From positions 1-5,182 of the forward strand of contig DMOT01000283.1 in NCBI GenBank assembly GCA_003456765.1: a stretch of DNA of 5,182 nucleotides, in the 5' to 3' direction. Numbering within the stretch: position 1 is the stretch's first letter; each line of letters opens with the position of its first letter. Positions 1-5,182 of the stretch are shown one piece after another. The position numbers were made by a program, and so were the translations under genes. Origin of the DNA: Bacillota bacterium (GTDB taxonomy: Bacteria; Bacillota; DTU025). Under the pieces are notes generated by a model. The model ran no database searches, was not told the DNA's origin, and saw only the letters and a program-made list of their open reading frames with translations.

Positions 1-521
1 ATCATTACCTTGCCCTTCCACTGGGGAGTTGTCAGATCCCAAATGCTTTCAAACGGAGCTGTTTTATACTTCTCGCTGTTGTAACCTATAACCCGCGAAA
101 CATGCGCAAAAACAAGGGGATTGTGCATGGTTTCAGGCACTGCCTTACGCGCAGACGGAGGTATGTAGTTGACCAGGTAGCCTGGAGCAACAAGTAGTTC
201 CTTCATGCTGGGGAAATCCTCGATCAGAACCAAGTCCACCGACTTTATGCCTGCGCGAGCCTCCCTGTACACACGCTCAATCAGCTCGGTCTCAGAGAGG
301 CGATGTGCTTCGACCTTGATGCCAGTCTTCTGTTCGAAAGCCTCTGCAGCCGCCATGATGCGGCTCGTAGTTGAGTAGACTACTACTTTGCCTTCCTTGT
401 TGGCCGCCTTGACGATGTCATTCCAGTTTTCAGTAGTTTTCGCCGAACCCACAAGCGAGAGCGACATCAGTAGGGTCACAACCATCAGAATTGACACACT
501 CAGTCGTACAGTTCGTTTCAC
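1..521 (-). CDS. ABC transporter solute-binding protein, iron(III)/SBP type (N-terminal part, 3' end outside window)
   Basis: The frame opens with GTG at 521 and runs off the left edge after 173 codons; family members are usually 330-380 residues, so about half is present. The start is fixed by a perfect AAGGAGG (528-534) six bases upstream. The protein begins with a Sec signal peptide: MKR, a hydrophobic core (about residues 5-25) and a likely cleavage after GSA near residue 27. There is no lipobox cysteine. The mature part starts with NWNDIVKAANKEGKVVVYST (residues 32-51), the typical first strand of this class, followed by AFEQKTGIKVEAHR (61-74) and VDLVLIED (95-102). IGYNSEKY and WDLTTPQWKGKV (residues 145-152 and 161-172) are also family hallmarks. 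By family, it would bind a ligand in the periplasm and deliver it to an ABC permease that should lie beyond the left edge. The ligand cannot be read from this half: Fe3+, phosphonates, polyamines and other small anions occur in related groups. It is separated from the genes to the right and probably has its own promoter. Confidence 0.88.
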   Translation of the reverse strand, partial: MKRTVRLSVSILMVVTLLMSLSLVGSAKTTENWNDIVKAANKEGKVVVYSTTSRIMAAAEAFEQKTGIKVEAHRLSETELIERVYREARAGIKSVDLVLIEDFPSMKELLVAPGYLVNYIPPSARKAVPETMHNPLVFAHVSRVIGYNSEKYKTAPFESIWDLTTPQWKGKVM

Positions 522-557
522 AATAATCCTCCTTGACAATGATTCTTCAGTTTTGCT

Positions 558-644
558 TCACACACGAACCACACTTGCGCAACACACGTTCCACATGCAT
601 CCTAATTGCCTCAGCAGTTGACCTTTCATGGTAGTATTCTCCAT
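558..644 (-). CDS. Possible 28-residue small ORF in the leader region (doubtful)
   Basis: ATG at 644 to TGA at 558 encodes a 28-residue peptide starting MENTTMKGQLLRQLGC and ending in NVCCASVVRV, with three cysteines. A strong AAGGAGGT lies at 657-664, but it is 12 bases from the ATG, which is too far for good initiation, and no start codon sits at the ideal distance. The ORF runs through the candidate sigma-54 promoter, so both cannot easily be right. It could be a leader peptide, the remnant of a lost gene start, or chance. No family is recognised. Confidence 0.15.
   Translation of the reverse strand: MENTTMKGQLLRQLGCMWNVCCASVVRV
566..591. repeat. 26-bp partly palindromic element overlapping the candidate promoter
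   Basis: On the plus strand, outer arms GAAC (566-569) and GTTC (588-591) are inverted repeats. The exact centre is the palindrome TTGCGCAA (575-582). The two 5-base blocks between arms and centre (570-574 and 583-587) are identical direct copies of CACAC, and a further CACAC lies at 561-565. The element covers most of the candidate -24/-12 promoter and its predicted start site. It could be an operator, or partly a by-product of the promoter sequence and local CA-rich composition. Confidence 0.4.
578..593 (-). promoter_or_regulatory. Candidate sigma-54 (-24/-12) promoter for the solute-binding protein gene
   Basis: The minus strand reads TGGAACGTGTGTTGCG. Against the sigma-54 consensus TGGCACG-N4-TTGCA it keeps GG and GC exactly ten bases apart and differs at two positions (C to A, and the last A to G). 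The predicted transcription start, about 12 bases after the -12 C, falls near 567. This gives a leader of about 46 nt that ends in the strong AAGGAGG of the downstream gene. No convincing sigma-70 promoter was seen between here and the start codon. A sigma-54 promoter needs an enhancer-binding activator, and no clear upstream activator repeat was recognised. The call rests on motif match and position only. Confidence 0.5.
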
Positions 645-833
645 GGTTTACGAAATACCTCCTTCGTTTGTAAGAAAACTTTCAGGCCCGGGCGTTGCCT
701 GGCTCCTTACCCGCCTAACAGCCCTGTAATTGCGCTCGCGGATGATATGCACAGAGCCCTTCCAGGAGGCCGTCGAACTCAATCTACAATGTGCCTCATT
801 CGGCTACAAGGCCGGAGCGTGTACAAGAAGAAG
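645..833. other. Gene-less upstream region of the solute-binding protein gene
   Basis: No reading frame here looks like a known protein on either strand. Two things stand out. A strong ribosome-binding-like AAGGAGGT (minus, 657-664) has no well-placed start codon. A GC-rich patch at 683-715 can form a short hairpin, CAGGC (683-687) with GCCTG (697-701), followed on the minus strand by AAAGTTTTC. The patch contains a CCCGGG palindrome. This could be a weak attenuator or a decayed gene start, and the region would also hold any enhancer sites for a sigma-54 activator. None of these roles is proven. Confidence 0.3.
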
Positions 834-855
834 GCCGGGGCACATGCGCCCCGGC
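820..855 (-). terminator. Rho-independent terminator-like hairpin after the M20 remnant
   Basis: The stem GCCGGGGC (834-841) pairs perfectly with GCCCCGGC (848-855) around a six-base loop. On the minus strand it is followed by the T-rich tail CTTCTTCTTGT. It lies 50 nt past the stop of the M20 frame and well before the solute-binding protein gene, as expected of a terminator that isolates the two. The tail is interrupted by C residues, so its strength is uncertain. Confidence 0.55.
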
Positions 856-904
856 TCGAATTAATGACGGTATCCCCTGATAAATACCAGGGTTTATATT
901 AAGC

Positions 905-1895
905 TTACATTCTCCGTTTGGAGTTCGCATCGCTATTTACGAAACCAGCTACGGCTTCAGCGAGTATTGCAGCGCCATATACAAGAGCCTGCAAATCAAA
1001 TGACGCGTCTGGATGGTGAAGGCCGGGGGAGAAGTCAGCCCCAAGGCCTATGTAAGCTGCGCGCAGTCCTGAGCTTCGCCTGGCGTACCAGTGGAAGTCC
1101 TCAGATCCCGGAGTAGTAATTCTCTCTACAACTCCCACCTCACCCAGTACTGATACTATAGCTCGGCGGGCAGTATCAACCATGCCCTCATCGTAGCATG
1201 GAGCTGGCATCTGCTTCTCCCTCTCCAGTTCTGCCTGGGCACCATTGGCAGCAGCCGCAGCCTTGACTGCCCGATCTACCCTGGACCCGAGTTCATCTGC
1301 GATCTGATCAGACTCACTTCTGATGTTCACCGTCAGGGTGCCCTGCTCAGGTATGACGCCGCCTGGTCCCTTCCCCGCGCTCAACGCTACCACGTTGGCA
1401 GTTGCACACTTCAGCGGGTCAGGCTTGACACTATTCACAGCCAGAGTTGCCATGGCGACAGCATCCGCCACATTCACCCCAAGATGAGGCCGCCCCGTGT
1501 GAGACGGCTTTCCGACCACTGAATAGCTGAGGGTTCTACCGGCCGAATGCCAGAGGCAAGGTGTTGCCTGCCCCAATCGGCACTCTGATATTGGACGCAG
1601 GTGTATGCCGAGTAGAGCATCTACTCCCCGGACCGCGCCTGCTTCCACCATCCTGCCGGCGCCCAGCCCTGTCTCTTCACCGGGCCAGTCAGATCGCCTC
1701 CGGCCTCATCTGGAAGTTCAGCTGCCAGCCCCGCATTATCGGAAGAATTCACTTGCTAGGAACAGGCCTGGTAGCGCCGGAGAAGGCTATGCCCATAGTA
1801 TCAGACGGCTTAACCATGTCCTTCAAGGCCGAACATCCCAGAGAATATCATAGGGCATTGGAGATCGCGCGCTTTTCATCGTCGAGCGCAGGCAT
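905..1895 (-). pseudogene. M20 family amidohydrolase/peptidase, decayed at the 5' end
   Basis: M20 enzymes (AbgA/AbgB, HipO-like and other amidohydrolases) are two-metal hydrolases of about 390-430 residues that split amide bonds of acylated or peptide-like substrates. The intact frame runs from just after a TGA (1706-1708) to the stop at 905; its first ATG is at 1651 (248 residues, no ribosome binding site). It holds the dimerisation domain, with GKPSHTGRPHLGVN (residues 47-60), and the C-terminal catalytic part, with GIHLRP (15-20), TPGSEDF (180-186) and LHHPDASFD (211-219). In the same frame before the ATG comes PGEETGLGAG, carrying the family's catalytic Glu-Glu. Upstream pieces lie in other frames: GLAAELPDEAGGDLTG (1731-1684), GHSLL or IAFSGAT (1794-1770), GLEGHG (1830-1813), and a probable old N-terminus MPALDDEKRAISNAL (from ATG 1895). 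The HPELSF-like N-terminal segment is missing. The C-terminal identity is firm; the exact 5' limit is an estimate. Confidence 0.8.
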
Positions 1896-1938
1896 AAAAT
1901 GACGCACCCCGCTACATGAAACCAGCAGAGTGCGTCAT
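1896..1938 (-). terminator. Inverted repeat after the ADH gene, possible terminator of the AOR operon
   Basis: ATGACGCAC (1899-1907) and GTGCGTCAT (1930-1938) form a perfect 9-bp inverted repeat around a 22-base loop. On the minus strand the second arm runs into a short TTTT. It lies 86 nt after the ADH stop, where an operon end would be expected. The long loop and short T tract make it a modest terminator. An alternative is a protein-binding or translation-control site, because the arm directly precedes the ATG at 1895 of the M20 remnant. The rest of the gap (1939-2023) shows nothing recognisable. Confidence 0.4.
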
Positions 1939-2023
1939 CTCAACATCCACAAATGCGGACATCATTGCCAAGTTCCGCAGGCCACTACCTTGCAGCCTCG
2001 GTCATTCAAATTCGCCCGGAGTT

Positions 2024-3184
2024 CTATCCTTCATATGCCTGCCACAGCAAGGCCTTTGCCTTCTCCTCATCCAGCGGAGCGGGTGAGAACTTGCTGGCTA
2101 CAGTGGATACTCCGATCTTGGCCAGGCGGTCTACGTGGGATGCAAACTCCTCCCTGTCAACTCCGAGGTCCTTTAGGTTTCTGGGAATGCCGAGCTCGGC
2201 GTTGAGATCCCATAGCCGCTTGACAAGGCTGTCACACATCTCGTTGTCGCTTCCGGCGTACCCTGCTCTTCTCGCTATCCTCACGTATATTGGATGAGGC
2301 GAACTATAAGCTATCGTATGTGGAAGCAGAAGACCGCATACAAGTCCGTGCGGCAGGCCGAAGATCGGCCCTATCTGATCTATTGAGTGTGTCAGGCCCG
2401 TGCAGGACTTGTTTATTGCCATCCCCGCCATGGAAGCTGCGCTGTGCATAATCTCCCGCGCCTTCCTGCCCTCATCGCTCTCAGGATCGGCCTTTACCGA
2501 AGTAGGCAAGTATTCCAGGATATCAAGGGCGGCTCCAAGGGCCACCGATACAGCAAGGTCACATGAAACGCTGCACGCCGCTCCCTCGATGGCATGGGCA
2601 AGCGCATCAAGTCCTGAATATGCTGCCACTTTCGCAGGCATAGAGCTCACCATATCAGCATCGAGAATCGCCATCGTCGGCACTATCTCGTCTGACATGA
2701 TAAGACGTTTCAGGCCCGTCTCAGAATCTGTGATAACAGCAACACAGGTCGTCTCCGAACCTGTACCGCTAGTCGTCGGCACTGCAACAAGCTGTGCAGC
2801 TTTTCCCAGCTTGTCCACGCCGAACGGGGTGAACGCCTGCTCCCATGTGTAATCAGGATGCTCGTAGAATACCCAAAGGGCCTTGGCTGTGTCGAGAACC
2901 GAACCACCGCCTATGGCCAATATGCAATCAGGCTTGAACTTGCGTATATTTTTGAGCACCTTGTCTACGGCATCAGTGGACGGCTCGGCATTCACGTCAG
3001 CCACGACCTGACAAACCCTGCCCGAACCAGTCAGGAGCTTCCTTACCTTCTCGAGTCTGTCTGCTGCCAATGCCCTGCTGTCAATAACAAGGGCGGTGCG
3101 GCTAGAGCCCAGCTCGTCCAGGTAGCCCAGGGAGCCCCGGCCACACACAAATTTCGTGTTGAAGTAAAAAGAGTAGTCTGCCAT
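2024..3184 (-). CDS. Iron-containing (group III) alcohol dehydrogenase
   Basis: This is a cytoplasmic 386-residue enzyme of the FucO/AdhE-C/1,3-propanediol dehydrogenase family, close to the usual 380-390. It would interconvert an aldehyde and an alcohol with NAD(P)H. The dinucleotide-binding N-terminal domain has GGGSVLDTAKAL (residues 92-103) and PTTSGTGSETT (136-146). The helical metal domain has GLDALAHAIE (191-200) and GLTHSIDQIGPIFGLPHG (263-280). Asp193, His197, His266 and His279 match the four Fe2+ ligands known in FucO. The ATG at 3184 is chosen because GGAGGG (3192-3197) lies seven bases before it and MADYSFYFNTKFVCG is the normal family N-terminus; an in-frame ATG at 3226 has no ribosome binding site. 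The gene follows the YczE-like gene by 80 nt with no visible promoter, so it is probably co-transcribed with it and the AOR gene. The substrate is unknown; the AOR context favours an aldehyde made from, or destined for, a carboxylic acid. Confidence 0.93.
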   Translation of the reverse strand: MADYSFYFNTKFVCGRGSLGYLDELGSSRTALVIDSRALAADRLEKVRKLLTGSGRVCQVVADVNAEPSTDAVDKVLKNIRKFKPDCILAIGGGSVLDTAKALWVFYEHPDYTWEQAFTPFGVDKLGKAAQLVAVPTTSGTGSETTCVAVITDSETGLKRLIMSDEIVPTMAILDADMVSSMPAKVAAYSGLDALAHAIEGAACSVSCDLAVSVALGAALDILEYLPTSVKADPESDEGRKAREIMHSAASMAGMAINKSCTGLTHSIDQIGPIFGLPHGLVCGLLLPHTIAYSSPHPIYVRIARRAGYAGSDNEMCDSLVKRLWDLNAELGIPRNLKDLGVDREEFASHVDRLAKIGVSTVASKFSPAPLDEEKAKALLWQAYEG

Positions 3185-3191
3185 GTAATCA

Positions 3192-3197
3192 CCCTCC
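3192..3197 (-). promoter_or_regulatory. Ribosome binding site that fixes the ADH start
   Basis: GGAGGG on the minus strand sits seven bases before the ATG at 3184. The alternative in-frame ATG at 3226 has AAAGCGAACG in front, with no purine-rich site. The protein therefore starts with MADYSFYF rather than 14 residues earlier. Confidence 0.8.
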
Positions 3198-3264
3198 AGA
3201 TTGAGAGAACGGGCATCATTCTGCATCGTTCGCTTTTAGATTGTCTGTTATGAAGTTCAGTTCA

Positions 3265-3864
3265 CTACAAGTAGCCCAGGACCCTCAGGGTCTCTTGAAT
3301 GACAGGACCGGTACAGAACGCTCCTACCAGCGTTCCCACTCCAATGGACCCTCCGAGCAACGCTCCTGCCAGAACGCATCCTGAGTCCATCAGTATCCTC
3401 GCCCATCGAACCTCAAGCCCTGTTCTGCGATGAATGAGCATCATCAAGCCTTCTACTGCCCCTTCACCGAGGTCGGCAGTGATAAAGATTCCTACCCCCA
3501 CTCCCATTACGATTACGGCTGCCATCAACATCAACGCCGCCATAAATGTGTTTGGAGCATGCGGAATCCAGTTCATCAGAGTATCGGCAAAGAGACCCAC
3601 AAGGATTGCGCTGAGCAGAGTGCCCAGCCCGATCCGACGCCTGTCCGCCACGAGTATTACTAGGATTATGATAATATTCAAGTACTGCATCGCGCGACCG
3701 AATTGAAGCCCGGTAAAGCAAGCCACTCCCTGAGCCAGCACGGTGAAAGGCTCGGCTCCGACATCAGCCTGCACATATAGGCATACCCCCAGGCTTATGA
3801 GGAAGATCCCCACCATCAACATGAGAAATTTCTTTGCCAACTGCTTCTTGTCAGACACCCACAT
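3265..3864 (-). CDS. YczE-type integral membrane protein (YczE/YyaS/YitT-like)
   Basis: This 199-residue, very hydrophobic protein has about six membrane segments, near residues 13-32, 41-53, 60-73, 79-98, 108-130 and 160-186. It matches the pattern of the YczE family of unknown biochemical function: SLGVCLYVQADVGAEPF, a basic RRRIG turn, IGLGTLL, and the later GVGIFITADLG and IGVGTLV. The two halves repeat each other. GVCLYVQADVG (26-36) matches GVGIFITADLG (123-133), TGL (51-53) matches TGL (148-150), and IGLGTLL (78-84) matches IGVGTLV (174-180). The start ATG is preceded by AAAGGA at short spacing. It begins 28 nt after the AOR stop and ends 80 nt before the ADH start, so it sits inside the operon. 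The sequence does not show what it transports or senses; a link to the substrate or product of the flanking redox enzymes is inference from position. Confidence 0.82.
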   Translation of the reverse strand: MWVSDKKQLAKKFLMLMVGIFLISLGVCLYVQADVGAEPFTVLAQGVACFTGLQFGRAMQYLNIIIILVILVADRRRIGLGTLLSAILVGLFADTLMNWIPHAPNTFMAALMLMAAVIVMGVGVGIFITADLGEGAVEGLMMLIHRRTGLEVRWARILMDSGCVLAGALLGGSIGVGTLVGAFCTGPVIQETLRVLGYL

Positions 3865-3892
3865 GCAATCCTTTCAGCAACAGTGCTACGAC

Positions 3893-5182
3893 TCACTGCC
3901 ATTTTCTAAGTTCCCAGTACCTTCGAATCGCGCCGGTCAATTCATCAGGATCTATCCCGGCCAGCGACTTATGGGGCGTCTCAATCGAACCATACAGCCT
4001 GTTCGGCAGATTGGCCTTTGGGCGATCCTTCCCACACTCTACATCAGCTTCGTGAACGGCATCGCGGCACCGACAAGCGTATTCCATCAGGTCAGCTCCT
4101 GAGTATCCCTTGCCTACTGCGTAAGTCAGCAATTCGGCCATGGCATCTTCACGCACCGGCGCTCCATTCGTCGGCGAGATCCAGCGGCATATGCCCAGAA
4201 TATCGGAGACAGTCGATATGTTCTCCATGTAGAATTGGACAAGCTCCTTGTGCTCGAAGGTCCACCTATCGGTGACAGGCTCCACTACATGCGCATCACT
4301 GAAGATGTCGCGCGCCATCGTGCCGCCAAGTTCGGGCCCCAACATCTCAAAGATGGGAAATCCCGCAAGATAGTCCCCTCTCTCAGAGGCCGCAAAGGCC
4401 AACGCCAATCCCATGTACGCCCGTGGCTCAGGCGAAGCCAGCTCGAGCCCGTCGCGGTGCATCGCGCGGGACTTGTACTTAGGCCCAAGGCGATCCGCAG
4501 CTCTTGCAACCCCCTCGGCCAGTGTATCTCCTATGCCTTTTCGCCTGGCTATGGCTTCGATAAGCCCCAGGTAAATCTCGGCATTTGAAGCGCCCGGGGA
4601 AAGGCCGATGTCTGCCGCGATCTCCGGCAGCGACATGTCGCCTGCCGCTATGGACTCGACCACGAACCCCAACACATTCCCTGTCGAAGTGGTGTCGAGC
4701 CCCATCTGCTGGCATACGACATACGAAAGCCATCCGAACCTGGGTTCCGAAACTTCTGCCATGTAATTCAGTTCTATGCGCGGGTCGCATTGTATACCAA
4801 ACGGCCCCGTTTCAGGCAGGTCAATAATGTCCTGGCAACGCAGCGGGCATCCGAAACATGCTGCTTTCCCTGTACGGTGCTGTCTTAAAACCTCGGCCGA
4901 CCCGTCCACAACACCATCATTCGGCCCTGAAAGACCCGTCTTGTTGCCATAGCTGAAGTATCCATCATCTGCCGAGGGCTTCAACATCTTGGGCGTGTCC
5001 ATCATGTTCTTGTATGGCGCAGACTCAGCCAGCTGCCGACGCATGCGGACGCAGGCGTCCATGAATCGTTCGGGATCTGCAATGTCAAGACGTCTCGTCC
5101 CCCGGGCTACTATGGCTTTGAGGCGCTTCGATCCCATTACTGCGCCCATCCCTGTGCGGCTTGCTGAGTTGAATGTTCCGGA
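3893..5182 (-). CDS. Aldehyde ferredoxin oxidoreductase family protein (C-terminal 429 residues, 5' end outside window)
   Basis: AOR enzymes carry a tungsten or molybdenum bis-pterin and one [4Fe-4S] cluster and interconvert aldehydes and carboxylic acids with ferredoxin in the cytoplasm. The frame is open to the right edge: codons before the ATG at 5149 read SGTFNSASRTG and join onto MGAVMGSKRLKAI, a hallmark normally about 200 residues into a 600-640 residue protein, so that ATG is internal. CFGCPLRC (residues 109-116 of the visible part) supplies three cluster cysteines as CxxCxxxC. DILGIC (327-332) is the DxxG(L/I)C motif with the fourth cysteine and pterin contacts. GLDTTSTGN (161-169), ARRKGIGDTLAEGVARAAD (212-230) and the C-terminal YWELRKW are typical. 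Two spots differ from common members: the usual GPEYE is replaced by DPRIELNYMAE, and the usual RGxxHL reads RGDYL with no histidine. It is probably a divergent AOR clade with an unknown substrate. It leads, in the visible part, an operon with the YczE-like and ADH genes. Confidence 0.93.
   Translation of the reverse strand, partial: SGTFNSASRTGMGAVMGSKRLKAIVARGTRRLDIADPERFMDACVRMRRQLAESAPYKNMMDTPKMLKPSADDGYFSYGNKTGLSGPNDGVVDGSAEVLRQHRTGKAACFGCPLRCQDIIDLPETGPFGIQCDPRIELNYMAEVSEPRFGWLSYVVCQQMGLDTTSTGNVLGFVVESIAAGDMSLPEIAADIGLSPGASNAEIYLGLIEAIARRKGIGDTLAEGVARAADRLGPKYKSRAMHRDGLELASPEPRAYMGLALAFAASERGDYLAGFPIFEMLGPELGGTMARDIFSDAHVVEPVTDRWTFEHKELVQFYMENISTVSDILGICRWISPTNGAPVREDAMAELLTYAVGKGYSGADLMEYACRCRDAVHEADVECGKDRPKANLPNRLYGSIETPHKSLAGIDPDELTGAIRRYWELRKWQ

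Noticed and set aside
683..715. Cobalamin riboswitch suggested by GAGCCAGGCAACGCCC on the minus strand
   Set aside because: It only loosely resembles a B12 box; no other conserved elements of that riboswitch were found, and the downstream gene is not a typical target.
808..841. Short direct repeat AAGGCCGG(A/G)GC in two copies
   Set aside because: It is eleven bases with one mismatch in two copies, and one copy is part of the terminator stem; no sign of an att site or mobile element.
875..892. Hairpin CCCTG/CAGGG just after the M20 stop
   Set aside because: The stem is only five base pairs with an eight-base loop; the neighbouring 834-855 hairpin is a far better terminator.
606..902. Plus-strand open frame of 98 codons in the intergenic region
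   Set aside because: Its composition is Arg/Pro-rich and non-protein-like, it has no ribosome binding site, and it spans the terminator hairpin.
1561..1902. Plus-strand open frame of 113 codons across the M20 5' region
   Set aside because: It is antisense to the M20 frame and its remnants and shows no family features; the minus-strand fragments explain the region better.
2400..2852. 150-codon open frame on the plus strand
   Set aside because: It lies wholly opposite the well-supported Fe-ADH gene, has no ribosome binding site and no recognisable motif.
2024..3226. Longer ADH start at 3226
   Set aside because: There is no ribosome binding site before it, and the extra 14 residues are not typical of the family; the ATG at 3184 has GGAGGG seven bases upstream.
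5147..5149. ATG at 5149 as the AOR start
   Set aside because: The frame continues to the right edge with RTG joined to MGAVMGSK, a conserved internal AOR motif.

Overview
All genes in this 5.2 kb window read on the minus strand, so transcription runs from the right edge to the left. In that order they are: the C-terminal two thirds of an aldehyde ferredoxin oxidoreductase (AOR) family tungsten/molybdopterin enzyme (5182-3893, cut by the window edge); a six-segment YczE-type membrane protein (3864-3265); an iron-dependent group III alcohol dehydrogenase (3184-2024); the decayed remains of an M20 amidohydrolase/peptidase gene (about 1895-905); and the first 173 residues of an ABC-transporter solute-binding protein of the iron(III)/SBP type (521-1, cut by the left edge).

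The first three genes lie close together (28 and 80 nt apart), have no visible promoter between them and look like one operon. AOR enzymes interconvert carboxylic acids and aldehydes with ferredoxin, and Fe-ADHs interconvert aldehydes and alcohols with NAD(P)H. Together they could form an acid-aldehyde-alcohol redox branch, with the YczE protein as an unexplained membrane partner. A 9-bp inverted repeat with a short T tract follows the ADH gene and may end the operon.

The M20 gene has an intact C-terminal reading frame. The upstream 250 nt carry recognisable pieces of the N-terminal half scattered over all three frames, with stops and a missing block, so it is best called a pseudogene. A GC-rich terminator-like hairpin follows it. 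The solute-binding protein gene then has its own upstream region. This holds a good candidate sigma-54 (-24/-12) promoter, TGGAACGTGTGTTGCG, set inside a 26-bp partly palindromic element about 46 nt from the GTG start.

The organism is probably an anaerobic bacterium: AOR and Fe-ADH genes are common in fermentative, syntrophic and acetogenic lineages, and the ribosome binding sites are strong AAGGAGG types. The solute-binding protein has a plain Sec signal peptide without a lipobox cysteine. That hints at a cell with an outer membrane (for example Synergistota or a diderm Bacillota lineage) rather than a classic monoderm Clostridium. The assignment is inference only. No RNA gene, CRISPR array or insertion sequence was seen.
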